DNA of 64,000 nt, from contig CM068827.1 in assembly GCA_028554795.2 (NCBI GenBank), forward strand, positions 138,316,493-138,380,492, written 5' to 3'. This DNA is from Sinohyriopsis cumingii. Its lineage: Eukaryota; Mollusca; Bivalvia; Unionida; Unionidae. Under the pieces are notes generated by a model that was not told the DNA's origin, searched no databases, and was given only the letters and a program-made list of their open reading frames with translations. The translations under genes and the position numbers were made by a program. Every line of letters starts with the position of its first letter. Position 1 is the first letter of the stretch. This document shows, piece by piece, positions 1-9,442 of this stretch.

Positions 1-59
1 TATGTATTTTTGTCTTTCGTATTCATGTTTAAAACATTCAATAAACGTGTCCTGAAAAA

Positions 60-69
60 AGTATATAAA
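60..69 (+). promoter_or_regulatory. TATA box of ATPase gene (copy A)
   Basis: TATATAAA lies about 47 bases before the ATPase start codon and is conserved in copy B at 26470-26477. An AATAAA just before it probably ends the preceding gene. Confidence 0.6.
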
Positions 70-115
70 CTCTTGTCTTGTTTGTTTTCGTGTCACAAGT
101 GACATTCCTAACACT

Positions 116-834
116 ATGGCTACTTCTGCTCCCTCTTCCTCAACTGTCAAAGTCATCGACGAACACTTAGATCGTGCCACTTCGGAGGCTTTGTATCTTC
201 GCCATCCCTTTAACATGCTCATTGCTGGACCTAGCGGTTCAGGCAAAACCGAATTTGTCAAACGTTTGATCGAACATAAACATCATTTGATCGATCGTCC
301 ACCCCAACGCATCATGTAGTGTTACAAAGAGTGGCAATCGGCGTACAGTCTCTTGCGAGAAAGTCAAGGCGATTCCATCGTGTTTGTGGAAGGCATTCCT
401 AAAGAAGACGATGACATCATCTCTGACTCCCGTCAAACCCATTTGGTCATTTTTGGCGACATGTTAGGAGAAGACGAAGAAGAAATTAAACTGTGGTTCA
501 CGCGCAAAGGGCATCATCGTAATGCCAGTGTCGTTTACATCACTCAAAATTTGTTTCAACAAAGTAAAGCAAATCGCATCATCAGTCTCAATGCGCATTA
601 CGTGGTCTTGTTTAAAAGCCCTCGAGATAAATCGCAAGTGCAAGTCTTAGCCAAACAGTTAGGAACGCTTTGGCTGAGTCAGGCGTACGACGATGTCACT
701 CACACTCCACACGCCTATTTACTCGTCGATTTGAAACCTACGACCCCGATGATTTGCTATTTCGTACCCACTTGTTTCACCACTGGGGTCAAGACGGAGG
801 GCCTGTCCTGTACACGTCTCCGTCTTCGACTTAA
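116..834 (+). pseudogene. Genome-packaging ATPase, FtsK-HerA type (copy A, broken)
   Basis: Family role: pumps viral DNA into the capsid. The Walker A motif GPSGSGKT is intact here. The coding frame is broken by a TAG at 317-319, at a position where copy B has a Trp codon, and by a one-base deletion near 747-752 that changes the C-terminus. The Walker B region reads HLVIFGDML where copy B has HLVIFDDML, so an acidic residue is also lost. Identity to copy B is very high over the whole length. This copy cannot make a full-length ATPase. Confidence 0.9.
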
Positions 835-852
835 CTTCACTCAAAAAAAATC

Positions 853-859
853 TATAAAA
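853..859 (+). promoter_or_regulatory. TATA box of core-protein gene (copy A)
   Basis: TATAAAA 39 bases before the start codon at 898. The same box lies at 27275-27281 in copy B. Confidence 0.55.
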
Positions 860-897
860 ACCTCAGACAGTTTTCGTCTGTCTCACACAGTGTCAAC

Positions 898-1863
898 ATG
901 ACGTCCCTTCAATCATATCTTCCCGTATAATTGATTCGTGCCTTGTATGGCATCAGTCGAGAAAAAAATCCACAAATACGAGCTCGTGTCTTAGAAGCTA
1001 GTCTCAAAGAAGTCTTACGATGGTTCACGGTGACAGCACGTCAATTACTCCAAGGAATCATTCAGATTCCTCATCAAACCAAACGCTTTTTCGATCGAAA
1101 CAAAGTCGCTTTGACCCAACTGGCCGATCCCCGCATCGACACTCAAACCAAAAAACAAATCATTTTGAAACCTGGAGGGAGCGGTACTCTAGGAGGGGTC
1201 ATCATTCGCTCTCTCCTAAGATGGGATCCTAATGCTCCCAAAGTTCTCCCCAAAAAAAAAGAAGTCAAACGAAGATCCAAGAAAAAGAAAAAGAAAAAGA
1301 CCAGGTCCCCAAAGAGACCCGTGTCTCCCAGAACTTCTCCAGTGGCGGGACCTTCCTCTTACCAGACACCACCCAGGAAAAAGAAAAGCCCCCAGAAAAA
1401 GAAACAGGGAAAAAGTACCCAGAAAAAGAAAAGTCCACAGAAGAAAACTAGTCGCAAGAGAGGTACTTCAGCCAGGACGCAACCTTACACTCGCAAACCA
1501 CGACCTGCAACGGCGGTGACCGCGTCTCCGGTAGCCTCAGGTTCAGTCACTTCTCCGATGATGTCACCAAGAACTGAACAGTACTTGGAGACGCTGATCA
1601 CACCAAGAACTTCTCCGTTGATGACCCCAAGAATTTTCCCAGTGGCAGGACCCTCCCATTTAACGTCAGTGGCTGCGGCACACAAAGTACCTGCTCCCAA
1701 AATCAAAGTCCAAGAAAGATCGGGCATGTTACAAAGTTTGCTGGATTTGTCCAAGCAAGAACTGGCTCGATTTAGTCCGTTACGTACCCCTACACGACGT
1801 GTCATGCCTGTGATCAAGTTGATAGCCGTAAAGACAATCAGTGGCTGCGAGTTCCAGTATAAA
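898..1863 (+). pseudogene. Basic core-like structural protein (copy A, broken)
   Basis: The N-terminal 100 residues look helical and carry a PGGSGTLGG stretch. The middle is very rich in Lys, Arg, Ser and Pro (for example KKKKKKTRSPKRP), which suggests binding to packaged DNA, like adenovirus core proteins; that comparison is by composition only. An in-frame TAA at 928-930 follows ten codons after the ATG. A one-base loss near 1825 diverts the C-terminus from the ending at 28227 in copy B. A TATA-like run at 1858-1866 overlaps the end and would serve the next gene. Confidence 0.7.
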
Positions 1864-1866
1864 AAA
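1858..1866 (+). promoter_or_regulatory. TATA box overlapping core-gene stop (copy A)
   Basis: TATAAAAAA lies 39 bases before the 62-residue gene at 1905. In copy B the same TATA run overlaps the TAA of the core gene. Confidence 0.5.
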
Positions 1867-1904
1867 GGCCTGGACCAAGTAGGGTATCAGTGAACTTCCA
1901 AAAG

Positions 1905-2093
1905 ATGTCACCTCCAAGAAGTCAAAAAAGAAAGAGACAAAGGCATACTCGTCATCCGAGAAAGCGCTTAGCCAAGCATCGACGTTACCCTAAGAAAAGA
2001 CACAGTCGTTCCAAGAAAAAGAGGCGTCACCAAAGGGGAGGATACCTTGGCGATTTTGGAAAAAACGTTGTCTCCTTTATGACCAAGCGATAG
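1905..2093 (+). CDS. Small highly basic protein, pX/mu-like, present only in copy A
   Basis: A 62-residue protein dominated by Arg, Lys and His with a C-terminal RGGYLGDFGKNVVSF segment. Size, charge and place next to the core gene recall the adenovirus pX/mu core peptide and the pX-like peptides reported in adintoviruses; this is resemblance, not proven homology. It has its own TATA-like box upstream and another (GATAAAAG, about 2109-2116) just after the stop. In copy B the segment is missing and the upstream TATA leads straight to the next gene. Confidence 0.65.
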   Translation: MSPPRSQKRKRQRHTRHPRKRLAKHRRYPKKRHSRSKKKRRHQRGGYLGDFGKNVVSFMTKR

Positions 2094-2179
2094 TCCCCCC
2101 AAAAAAAGATAAAAGGGCGTGTGTTAAGTCATCGATGTTAGTGTCTGTTTGGTGAATGTCCCGGAACCCACAAGCAAAG

Positions 2180-2581
2180 ATGTCCCCCTCCAGAAAACAT
2201 TCCTCTTCTAAACCCCATGGAAATAAAAGGAAATGACTGCCTCCACGTTTAGTCAAAAATGGGGACATGTTATCTGTCCTGTCCAAAGCTTCTCCACCCC
2301 TACGAAAAAAACTCATTCAAACGGCCTCCAAAGAGGTCATCGATACCGTGTGCGAATGTTGTTTGAACGTCTTGAAAGGCACGATCCCTTTGTCCAAACA
2401 CCAGAAACAATGCTTAGGCAAACATCGTCACGTTCTTCGCCAAATGGTTCAAAAGAAAATTCCCCTTCGTCAAAAAAAGAAGATGTTGGTCCAACGTGGA
2501 GGAATTTTACCCCTCTTGCTAGGTCCCTTACTGAAAGGAGTCTTGGGAACCGTGTTGGGAGGACTGATGGGAGCAAGATAA
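2180..2581 (+). CDS. Conserved Polinton protein with KKMLVQRGG motif (copy A)
   Basis: About 104-134 residues. A conserved helical part with a Cys-Glu-Cys-Cys stretch leads into KKMLVQRGG and a hydrophobic Gly/Leu tail (LPLLLGPLLKGVLG). Proteins of this shape recur in animal Polintons, but I know no established function; a virion or membrane-active role is a guess from the tail. If the ATG at 2180 is used, a TGA at 2234-2236 stops it. The internal ATG at 2267, also present in copy B at 28359, gives an intact 104-residue protein and may be the true start. Confidence 0.7.
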
Positions 2582-2629
2582 AAAGGCCCTCTGGAGTCCC
2601 AAGATCTCAGAATCGACCTCTGACATCCC

Positions 2630-3330
2630 ATGGAAGGACGAAAATTAGCTTTAGTGCCTTACAAACGATGGATGGAATACCATCGTTGGCAAGAACAACG
2701 CACCCCGCATTTACCTCCCAATCCCAATTTGAACGAGATGTCCCAGTTACAACACGAATTGCAGTCCTTAATGGATCGCCAAGATTTGTCCGAAACAGAA
2801 AAATCGCAAAGTACGGTCAACTCTTGCAACGACTGCAACTCTTTCACCAAAAAGCTTTAGACGAAACAGCTCTTCCCACTCTGAAAGATTTTAAGACCTT
2901 GATGAAAAGTCCATCCCCCACACCATCACCACTACCACCACCACTGCTACCATCCCCAAAGGTCACCAGAGATGCTACCCCACGAAGGTCTGAGGAAGAA
3001 GAGATACGAGAACTGTTTCAAACACCGTCAGCAGCTCCTATGTCTAGTAAGATTGCAGCATCCTTGTTGACCCCGTCCCCCACACCCCAACGAGAAGAAA
3101 TGAAAGCTTGGGTTAAAAAGATGGTGTCCACTCCTCCTTCGACAGAAGTAAAAAACAAAGAAGGGAAACCAGAAGTGAAAAAAGAAAAGAAGACCAAAGC
3201 CATTCCATTGGCACCTCCACCACTACCTTCGACTTCTACTCCCGTAGCCCATCGGACACGTAAACACGTTTCCAAACCAAACTTTCGTCCCACCCAAAGT
3301 AACATCACCGAAGAGTGGGTGACTTATTAA
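2630..3330 (+). pseudogene. Conserved Polinton protein, LVPYKRW family (copy A, frameshifted)
   Basis: Starts MEGRKLALVPYKRWMEY and is collinear with the intact 214-residue protein at 28722-29366. One A is missing near 2810, so the frame changes; the remainder reads open in another frame to 3330. The C-terminal half is low-complexity Pro, Ser, Thr and Lys. Position directly before the integrase is conserved. Function unknown. Confidence 0.75.
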
Positions 3331-3346
3331 CACATACACACACAAA

Positions 3347-4456
3347 ATGGAGAAGGTGTTAGCCAGCATTTACTACGATCCCTCCCATCCTGCAGGTTAC
3401 GCAGGAGTACAAAAATTGTATCGTGCTGCCAAAACTCGACTGAAAAGTCTCCGTTTACCTCAAGTGCAACGATGGTTACAAGAACAAGCTACCTACACTT
3501 TACACAAACCCATTCGACGCAAGTTCGCCAGAAGTCGCACCCGAGTGGAAGGCATTGATCATCAATGGCAAGCCGATTTAGCCGATGTCTCTCATTTGGC
3601 CAGCTACAATCGTGGCTACAAATATTTGTTTTGTGTCATCGACGTCTTTTCCAAATTTGCCTGGGTCGTGCCCTTGACTTCCAAATCGAGCAGCGAGTTA
3701 GTACGAGCCCTGCAACGGGTGTTGAAACAAAGCGGTCGTCACCCTCTTCGATGGCAAACGGACAAAGGCACCGAATTTCTGAATCAAGTTTTCCAAAAAG
3801 AATTAAAGAAACGTGACATTCATTTTTTTACCACCGAGAATCCTGAAACCAAAGCCAGCATCGTGGAACGTTTTCAACGCACTCTGAAAGAACGCATGTG
3901 GAAATATTTTACGCATCACCACACTCTCAAGTACATCGACATCTTACCGTACCTGGTGCAAGCGTACAACCAATCTTACCATCGAAGCATTGGACGTGCC
4001 CCGCAAGAGGTGACCCCTGACAACGAAGTGTTGGTATTTGAGCGCCTGTTTGGTACGTCCCCGACGAGGGCTGTCCCCAAGAAAAGTGGAGTGTTAACCG
4101 TAGGAGATTGGGTGTGCATTGGCAAAACCAAACGCACTTTCGACAAAGGTTACTTACCTAACTGGACTACCGAATTGTTTCGTGTCACTGGACGAGTGCA
4201 TGGCCGTCATCCTGCCGTCTATAAATTGGAAGACATCGACGGAGAAGTGTTAAAAGGAACGTTTTATTTGCCCGAGTTACAACGTGTCACCAAAAAAGAA
4301 GACGACGTGTACGACATCGAAAGCATTCTCGAACGCAGAACCCGTAAAGTGGGCAAACGACGTGTCAAAGAAGTCAAAGTACGTTGGAAAGGATATCCAC
4401 CCAGTTTTGATTCTTGGATCGACGCTTCGCAAGTCATCGACTATAAAAAGAAGTGA
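3347..4456 (+). CDS. Retroviral-type integrase with C-terminal chromodomain (copy A, intact)
   Basis: 369 residues. Inserts element DNA into the host chromosome. The rve catalytic core has D77 (QADLADV), D139 (QTDKGTEF) and E174 (ASIVERF); D139 and E174 are exactly 35 apart, the classic D,D35E layout. Residues about 318-369 form a chromodomain (VYDIESILERR, then VRWKGYPPSFDSW), which in other integrases tethers insertion to marked chromatin. The reading frame is intact although most neighbours in this copy are broken. Confidence 0.95.
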   Translation: MEKVLASIYYDPSHPAGYAGVQKLYRAAKTRLKSLRLPQVQRWLQEQATYTLHKPIRRKFARSRTRVEGIDHQWQADLADVSHLASYNRGYKYLFCVIDVFSKFAWVVPLTSKSSSELVRALQRVLKQSGRHPLRWQTDKGTEFLNQVFQKELKKRDIHFFTTENPETKASIVERFQRTLKERMWKYFTHHHTLKYIDILPYLVQAYNQSYHRSIGRAPQEVTPDNEVLVFERLFGTSPTRAVPKKSGVLTVGDWVCIGKTKRTFDKGYLPNWTTELFRVTGRVHGRHPAVYKLEDIDGEVLKGTFYLPELQRVTKKEDDVYDIESILERRTRKVGKRRVKEVKVRWKGYPPSFDSWIDASQVIDYKKK

Positions 4457-4461
4457 CCATC

Positions 4462-4872
4462 ATGCCCTTTCACACAGACGCAGCTACGTCGACCACTCCT
4501 TCACCTAGTTCTTCTCTGCAAGATTTACAAAAACAACCCTTGTGGGTGTGGTGTGGAGAACGTGTACCTAAAAGGCAAATCGTCTTTTTCTGTCAAATCT
4601 TCGTGGTGTATTGCGTCATCGTGGCAGCCATTGCCAATTTGAGTTTGCAACAAGGAGACAAACAATTGTGGACCATTTTATTGAACAGTTGCATCGGTTA
4701 CCCGCTTCCTAATCCCTCCCTGAAATTCACCTCGAACGGGAACAACGGGAACCTTGTGTCCAGCGCCAGTGCCAGTCACCACTCCAACAACAACAACAAT
4801 CCAATTTTGAGCGGAGACACGCCTCTGACGTCCAGTAAACCCTCGGACAGCCACAGAACTCTGGAATTATGA
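4462..4872 (+). CDS. Two-helix membrane protein (copy A)
   Basis: 136 residues. Two hydrophobic stretches, IVFFCQIFVVYCVIVAAI and LWTILLNSCIGYPLPNP, look like membrane segments; the WTILL...GY.LPNP signature matches a small protein that commonly follows the integrase in animal Polintons. The C-terminal part is Ser/Asn-rich. Its stop overlaps the next start (ATGA at 4869-4872). Function unknown, perhaps virion membrane or entry related. Confidence 0.75.
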   Translation: MPFHTDAATSTTPSPSSSLQDLQKQPLWVWCGERVPKRQIVFFCQIFVVYCVIVAAIANLSLQQGDKQLWTILLNSCIGYPLPNPSLKFTSNGNNGNLVSSASASHHSNNNNNPILSGDTPLTSSKPSDSHRTLEL

Positions 4873-5542
4873 GTCACTAAAACCAATTTTACTTAACCTT
4901 ACCTAGCGACAGTTCTATGGAGGTGTTTCCCAACAACACGTTGTGCTGTTACACAGCCAAATTACCTCAACCCATCCCATTAGATCACGAAGCCCATTGG
5001 GAAGTGGCTTTGGTAGAAATCATTCACCCAACCCAAGTCCTCAATGTCCTTCCCAATCAAATTTTTTTTTCAGTGGAAGTTCATGACCAACAAATGCGAG
5101 AGTACTTGGATAAGCAAGGCAAAAATCTCATAAAAAACCCTATCGCAAAGAACAACAAAAAGGCGAATCAGCAGTCATTTTCGACAACAAAAATTTTGCC
5201 AAGTATTTTCGTACCCCGGTAGAATTGAACGAAGGACTGAATTTGATGTTTGTGTATTCCGATGTGGTGGAGTATAACGTGGTGGGACACACCTCCGTGC
5301 CATTACTGCGTGTCATTCCTTTCAAAGTGGATTCTGTCACGGCCGCTGACGAGGAAGGTGGAAACACTTATCACGTACACCGCGAATTTGTACATCCTCA
5401 TTATTTGCCTGTCAGCAAGTCGTATTTGGACACGGTCAACATTGCTATAAAAGGAGATCTGGGACAAAATATTCCATTCACCAAAGGAAAAGTCACGGTG
5501 AAACTCCATTTTCGAAAACGGTTCTCTCACGATTCGTTAAGT
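4869..5542 (+). pseudogene. Penton-like minor capsid protein (copy A, broken)
   Basis: Single jelly-roll vertex protein of Polinton virions, recognised by the N-terminal FYLTLPSDSSMEVFP...NTLCCYTAKLP region. TAA is the fourth codon (4878-4880). Compared with copy B about 250 bases are missing near 5128-5200, and the frame changes there. The C-terminal part from 5225 remains readable. A TATA box for the next gene lies inside this gene at 5446-5452. Confidence 0.85.
5446..5452 (+). promoter_or_regulatory. TATA box inside penton gene, serving pVI-like gene (copy A)
   Basis: TATAAAA 98 bases before the start at 5544; the same box in copy B is at 31751-31757. Confidence 0.5.
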
Positions 5543-5543
5543 C

Positions 5544-5969
5544 ATGTATCCAGTGTACCGAGGGGTTGCACGACAGCGAGGACACGGTTTAGGAGATATG
5601 TTAAAATCAGCCTTTCGTTCGGTGGCCCCAGTCTTGAAACCGATAGTGACACGCGGATTGCACGCCTTGAAAGATGCGGCATTGACACACGGCAAAGAAT
5701 TTCTCCAAAATGTCATCATCGACAAACAAAACCCTAAAGAAGCTTTCTTGAGGGCAGGCAAAAATGTCTTGCTGCAAACGGGTAAAGACCTTTTGGGTCG
5801 ACGAGAAACACCTATAAATGCCCTGCACGCTAGCGAGTCAAGCATTCAGCAAGGACAAGGCAGAAAGAGACGACGAAGAAAACACCCTTTCACCAGACTT
5901 CACACTTCTAAAGCAAGAAAGACTAAGAAAAGAAGAACCGTTCGAGACTTAGACGTTTTCGATTATTGA
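5544..5969 (+). CDS. pVI-like minor virion protein (copy A)
   Basis: 141 residues beginning MYPVYRGVARQRGHGLGDML, a start typical of a conserved Polinton virion protein compared by others with adenovirus pVI. An amphipathic helical middle is followed by a strongly basic C-terminus (GRKRRRRKHPF, KKRRTV). Intact and closely matched by copy B. A role inside the capsid is inferred from family and place between penton and major capsid genes. Confidence 0.8.
   Translation: MYPVYRGVARQRGHGLGDMLKSAFRSVAPVLKPIVTRGLHALKDAALTHGKEFLQNVIIDKQNPKEAFLRAGKNVLLQTGKDLLGRRETPINALHASESSIQQGQGRKRRRRKHPFTRLHTSKARKTKKRRTVRDLDVFDY
5813..5819 (+). promoter_or_regulatory. TATA box for major capsid gene (copy A)
   Basis: TATAAAT inside the pVI-like gene, about 170 bases before the capsid start codon; conserved in copy B at 32117-32123. 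Confidence 0.4.
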
Positions 5970-5985
5970 AAAAAAACAGAAAAAA

Positions 5986-7308
5986 ATGATGCACCGAGGG
6001 TCTTGCGCTTGTTCCAAGTCGGAACTGGATCTGTTTGCCATGCCACCCACCATGATGACAATGCAAGAATCCCAATGGGTGGAATTTCATCCCGTCTCCT
6101 CTTTGACGGATTCTGCTCCCATCGAGTTTGAAATCAAAGGACAGCCCGAAGATTACATCGATCTGAATAGCAGTTACCTGTATTTGAAAGTGAAAGTGTT
6201 CGAACCACCCAACACTAACCTAGACGCTGAGGATGTAGTAGCTCCCGTCAATAATTTCATGCATTCCTTGTTCAGCGAAGTGGATTTGTACTTGAATAAC
6301 AAACTGGTCAGCAGCAGCATGGATACTTACCCTTATCGAGCCTACCTGGAAAATCTCTTGACGTATGGAAAAGAAGCCAAGAACACTCATCTGGATGCTT
6401 GTGTGGTATGGAAACCTGACAAAGCGTCTAAGTTCGACAGCATTACAGTTGCTGGGGATGCTACAAATTCAACGGGGTTTGTAGAACGAAGAAAGAAAAT
6501 TGCACTAAGTCGTAGTTTAGAACTGATGGATCGCTTGCATTTAGACATGTGGTTGCAAGAAAAGTATTTGCTGAACGGAGTGGATATCCGCCTGAGACTG
6601 AATCGCAGCAGTGCCGCTTTCCATTTGATAGCTGCTCATGATGCCACTTACAAAACCAAAATCGAAGAAGCCAGACTCTACGTGCGTCGTGTGGAAGTGT
6701 TGCCTAAAGTGGGAAACGACATCAGTCAGATGTTGAGTAGAACGACCTCCAAGTATCCCATACGACGTGTGGAAGTGAAAACGTTCACCATTCCTGCTGG
6801 ACAGCGATCCATGATCGAAGATCATCTGTTCCAAGGACAGTTACCCAAACGTTTGATTGTTGGTATCGTCAAGAATTCAGCCTTTAACGGAGCTTACCAA
6901 GAAAACCCTTTCAACTTTCAACACTACAAAGTGTCCAAAATCGAAGTCAGTCGCGATGACAAGGCCTTGTGTACCAGACCTTTTGAACCTGACTTTGTTA
7001 ACGCAAAGAATTACTTGAGGTCGTACTTGTCTCTGTACGAAGCCACCGGACAGTTAGGAACCAACACCAGTCACGGTATTACGCACGAAGATTATCCAGA
7101 AGGCTACGCTTTGTGGGCTTTTGATTTCACTCCAGACCAAGGCAGCGACGAGGGACATTTCCACCCTATAAAATCAGGCCAGATTCGTGTGGAAATTCAG
7201 TTTGTGGGTACACTGGAAGTAGGGCACACAGTGAACGTCATCCTGTATGCAGAATTTAATAATACGATAGAAATCAACAGTTTGAGAGAAGTCATTCTAG
7301 ATTATTAG
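5986..7308 (+). CDS. Major capsid protein, double jelly-roll (copy A, intact)
   Basis: 440 residues. Hexon-like protein that builds the icosahedral shell. Family features visible: an N-terminal MMTMQESQWVEFHPVSS leader, the conserved IDLNSSYLYLKVKV strand, NFMHSLFSEVDLYLNNKLVS, and a C-terminal GQIRVEIQF...NVILYAEF strand pair. Length fits Polinton major capsid proteins. Open throughout, whereas copy B has one stop codon. Confidence 0.93.
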   Translation: MMHRGSCACSKSELDLFAMPPTMMTMQESQWVEFHPVSSLTDSAPIEFEIKGQPEDYIDLNSSYLYLKVKVFEPPNTNLDAEDVVAPVNNFMHSLFSEVDLYLNNKLVSSSMDTYPYRAYLENLLTYGKEAKNTHLDACVVWKPDKASKFDSITVAGDATNSTGFVERRKKIALSRSLELMDRLHLDMWLQEKYLLNGVDIRLRLNRSSAAFHLIAAHDATYKTKIEEARLYVRRVEVLPKVGNDISQMLSRTTSKYPIRRVEVKTFTIPAGQRSMIEDHLFQGQLPKRLIVGIVKNSAFNGAYQENPFNFQHYKVSKIEVSRDDKALCTRPFEPDFVNAKNYLRSYLSLYEATGQLGTNTSHGITHEDYPEGYALWAFDFTPDQGSDEGHFHPIKSGQIRVEIQFVGTLEVGHTVNVILYAEFNNTIEINSLREVILDY

Positions 7309-7313
7309 AAGCT

Positions 7314-7793
7314 ATGGAAGACTGTTATCCCTCTTTACCTTGTGAAGAAACTTTGGACATGAAATGTGAGGAGACCGTAGAAGAATCCCAAGACAAAGAC
7401 GAAGAAGTTGTCATGATAAAGTCGAGATGGCCAGAACAAGAAGCCCATTTAGTCTCCTGTTTTGCCAAACACTTGGTCGAAAAAATGACGGAATTGATCA
7501 AGAAAAATTGCTATGGATGTCAAAATGATCATCCCAGTCAAATTCAACACGATAAATGCCTAATGCTGAGTCAAGAAGAAAAATTGGACGAGTATCTGGA
7601 CGAAGCTTGGAGTCTCATTTCGGACGAAGACGTGTGGCACCAGTGGTATAAAGACTTGCGTGAACATTCTTGTCCACCATTAACCACTCAAGAGATCCAT
7701 CGTATCGAAGCTCTCCTGAATCAGAGTGGGGAGACGAAGCGAAGAAACGGTTATTTGTCAGACATTTTCAAGCAAAAGTCAGGATCGAATTGA
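7314..7793 (+). CDS. Cys-rich acidic conserved Polinton protein (copy A)
   Basis: 159 residues with CYGCQNDHPSQIQHDKCLM in the middle, which could be a small metal-binding unit. It follows the major capsid gene by 5 bases, and a TATAAAA near 7168 inside the capsid gene may drive it. Intact here; shortened and frameshifted in copy B. A protein with the CYGC...PSQ..H signature is usual at this place in animal Polintons. Function unknown. Confidence 0.75.
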   Translation: MEDCYPSLPCEETLDMKCEETVEESQDKDEEVVMIKSRWPEQEAHLVSCFAKHLVEKMTELIKKNCYGCQNDHPSQIQHDKCLMLSQEEKLDEYLDEAWSLISDEDVWHQWYKDLREHSCPPLTTQEIHRIEALLNQSGETKRRNGYLSDIFKQKSGSN

Positions 7794-7839
7794 TAACTTA
7801 TTACTACCTGTGAAGAAGAAGAAAAAACCCACACAAAAC

Positions 7840-8375
7840 ATGGATACCTGGGAACTTTATTACCTTTTGAACCACAGTTCGTACACTGCTTCTTGGAATC
7901 CTGTCGTCGGTACTAAAGATGAACTCCCTCATCGCAAACCTCAAAACCATCTAGCTTATGTGATCAACACGAACGACAGTCATCTCCCAGGAACCCACTG
8001 GGTAGCCGTCTACTTTCCTCAAGAAGGATGTGTGGAATATTTCGATTCCTATGGATTGCCTCCTTTGGAAGACGATATCATTGACTTTATGAGAAGAAAT
8101 GCTCAGACCACCCGATTCAATAATGTGAAATTAAAGGCACAGATTCCTTGGTGTGTGGACAATATTGCCTGGGCTATTCCTTAGAACATTTAGTAACTCA
8201 TTTTGATCCTCGTTCTTCTTCTAGGAACGATGTGAAAGTAGATCGATGGTTTTGTGACCAGTATGCTTATCTTTTGTCTCAAGCTAGGAAACATAGTGTC
8301 CATCAATGGCCAAATGACTTCCAACAGTGGAAATCACAATTTCATTCACAATGTTGTCAGCCCTGTCCAAAATAA
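7840..8375 (+). pseudogene. Adenain-like cysteine protease (copy A, broken)
   Basis: Capsid maturation protease family. The His motif GTHWVAVYF and the acid motif VEYFDSYG are present. The region that carries Gln and the catalytic Cys is damaged: one base is missing near 8138 and about 30 bases are missing near 8168, so the frame ends at 8182-8184. The C-terminal part reads open separately to 8375. Copy B (34054-34614) is intact. Confidence 0.88.
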
Positions 8376-8619
8376 TGTGTGAATTGAAAAAAAATGTTTG
8401 GTATTTGAAAAAAATGTTTGATGTTATATTGTTTTTGATTATTGTTAAAAATGTTAGAGTTGTTTGTTAGTGTTAAGTGATTTTGAATAAAAAATGTTGT
8501 GTTTTGAAAAAAAATGCCTTTGTCTTTTGTTTTGCTACAAGAATTTTGATTCATGCGCTTTGACTTCTCTCTATCTCTCTCATGACACTCTTTAAACGTT
8601 CCGACTCGAAAACCGTGTA
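8376..8619. other. Spacer with A/T-rich repeats and poly(A) signal (copy A)
   Basis: No gene seen. Several GAAAAAAATG-type repeats occur, and an AATAAA at about 8485 follows the protease gene, so the capsid-side genes appear to use ordinary polyadenylation. The same layout is seen at 34615-34860 in copy B. Confidence 0.5.
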
Positions 8620-8657
8620 GGGATGTTTTCCTTCACGTCAGCGCTTTAACTTTAAGA
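8620..8657 (+). promoter_or_regulatory. Shared upstream box, right-block gene 1 (copy A)
   Basis: GGGATGTTTTCCTTCACGTC-type box (here TCACGTCAGCGC) followed by CTTTAAGAA. It recurs before every right-block gene of both elements at a similar distance from the start codon. This copy has no classical TATA. Confidence 0.7.
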
Positions 8658-8709
8658 ACCGGGTAGTTTCCAATCAAACCATTCATTGTCGACTCATCCT
8701 CCTACGAAG

Positions 8710-9096
8710 ATGTGCTCCAAACTAGCTAAGCTAAACGAAGCCTACGTGAATTTGCATAGGGTCAGACACAGTCTGATACCGAAGCCAGAAGAGGTAGAGA
8801 ATGTGAGAATGTTAAAAGTCACTGAAGACCTGATAGAAGAGCTCTTCAGAGAAGAAGTGAACAGGGAGAAAGAAGAATGGACAGAGAAGTACAGACTTCA
8901 GAGACAGCAGCAACAACAGCAACAACAACAACAACAATAGCAGCAGCAGCAGCATCCTGAACCTGACAGAGGCTTTGTCGATTGTCGTATCGAAACCAAA
9001 GAGTTCTTCTTCTCTTTCCGAAGAAGCAGACCTATCGTCAGAAAGTCTATCCTCAGAGGACATCGCATTCTTAGAAACCAAAAGATTGCCATAGCA
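8710..9096 (+). pseudogene. Right-block gene 1, Gln-repeat coiled-coil protein (copy A, stop in Gln tract)
   Basis: The N-terminus KLAKLNEAYVNLHRVRHSL is shared in pattern with right-block gene 2. A Glu/Lys-rich helix leads into a CAG/CAA Gln tract. A TAG at 8938-8940 interrupts the tract; the frame then continues to a basic C-terminus that in copy B ends at 35323. A histone-type hairpin follows at 9121. Function unknown. Confidence 0.65.
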
Positions 9097-9120
9097 AACA
9101 AAAAATCAAAAACAAAAAAC

Positions 9121-9141
9121 AGCCCTTTTCAGGGCTACCCA
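9121..9141 (+). terminator. Histone-type 3'-end hairpin, right-block gene 1 (copy A)
   Basis: AGCCCT/TTTC/AGGGCT hairpin then ACCCA, followed by CTAGAAAAGAAATAAC resembling a histone downstream element. The base pair at the foot is A-T instead of G-C; the second G-C pair is kept. Confidence 0.8.
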
Positions 9142-9442
9142 ATACTCTAGAAAAGAAATAACAATCGATTTGCCAATGTGTGTATGTAGAGTAGTGTGAA
9201 TATAAACACTGACTCTTTTTTCTTGGGTTTGTGAGTTTGTGTGTTTGTAAGCGCTCACGTACGTTTGTGTAGATAGTAGATTATTGGGTTTGATTTAATA
9301 GCTTTGCGTATGTGGATAGTATATTGAAGTGATTAATGAAAATTTTTAAATTAGTAATGGGTAGTATAAAAAAGTGAGTGAGTGTTTCTTTTAGGTCCGC
9401 GCGTTGTTTGGTCATGATCTAGATAATATCAATTTTGTCTTA

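Noticed and set aside
2233..2600. Start of a 365-codon frame running to 3330
   Set aside because: Only the part after about 2810 is the frameshifted tail of the LVPYKRW-family gene; the earlier part is an out-of-frame overlap of the KKMLVQRGG gene.
8620..8632. NF-kappaB site in the shared upstream box (GGGATGTTTTCC)
   Set aside because: The spacing is 12 bases rather than the usual 10-11, so I do not call it.
8812..9101. Minus-strand frames with long Leu or Cys runs
   Set aside because: They are the reverse of the CAG/CAA Gln tract of right-block gene 1.
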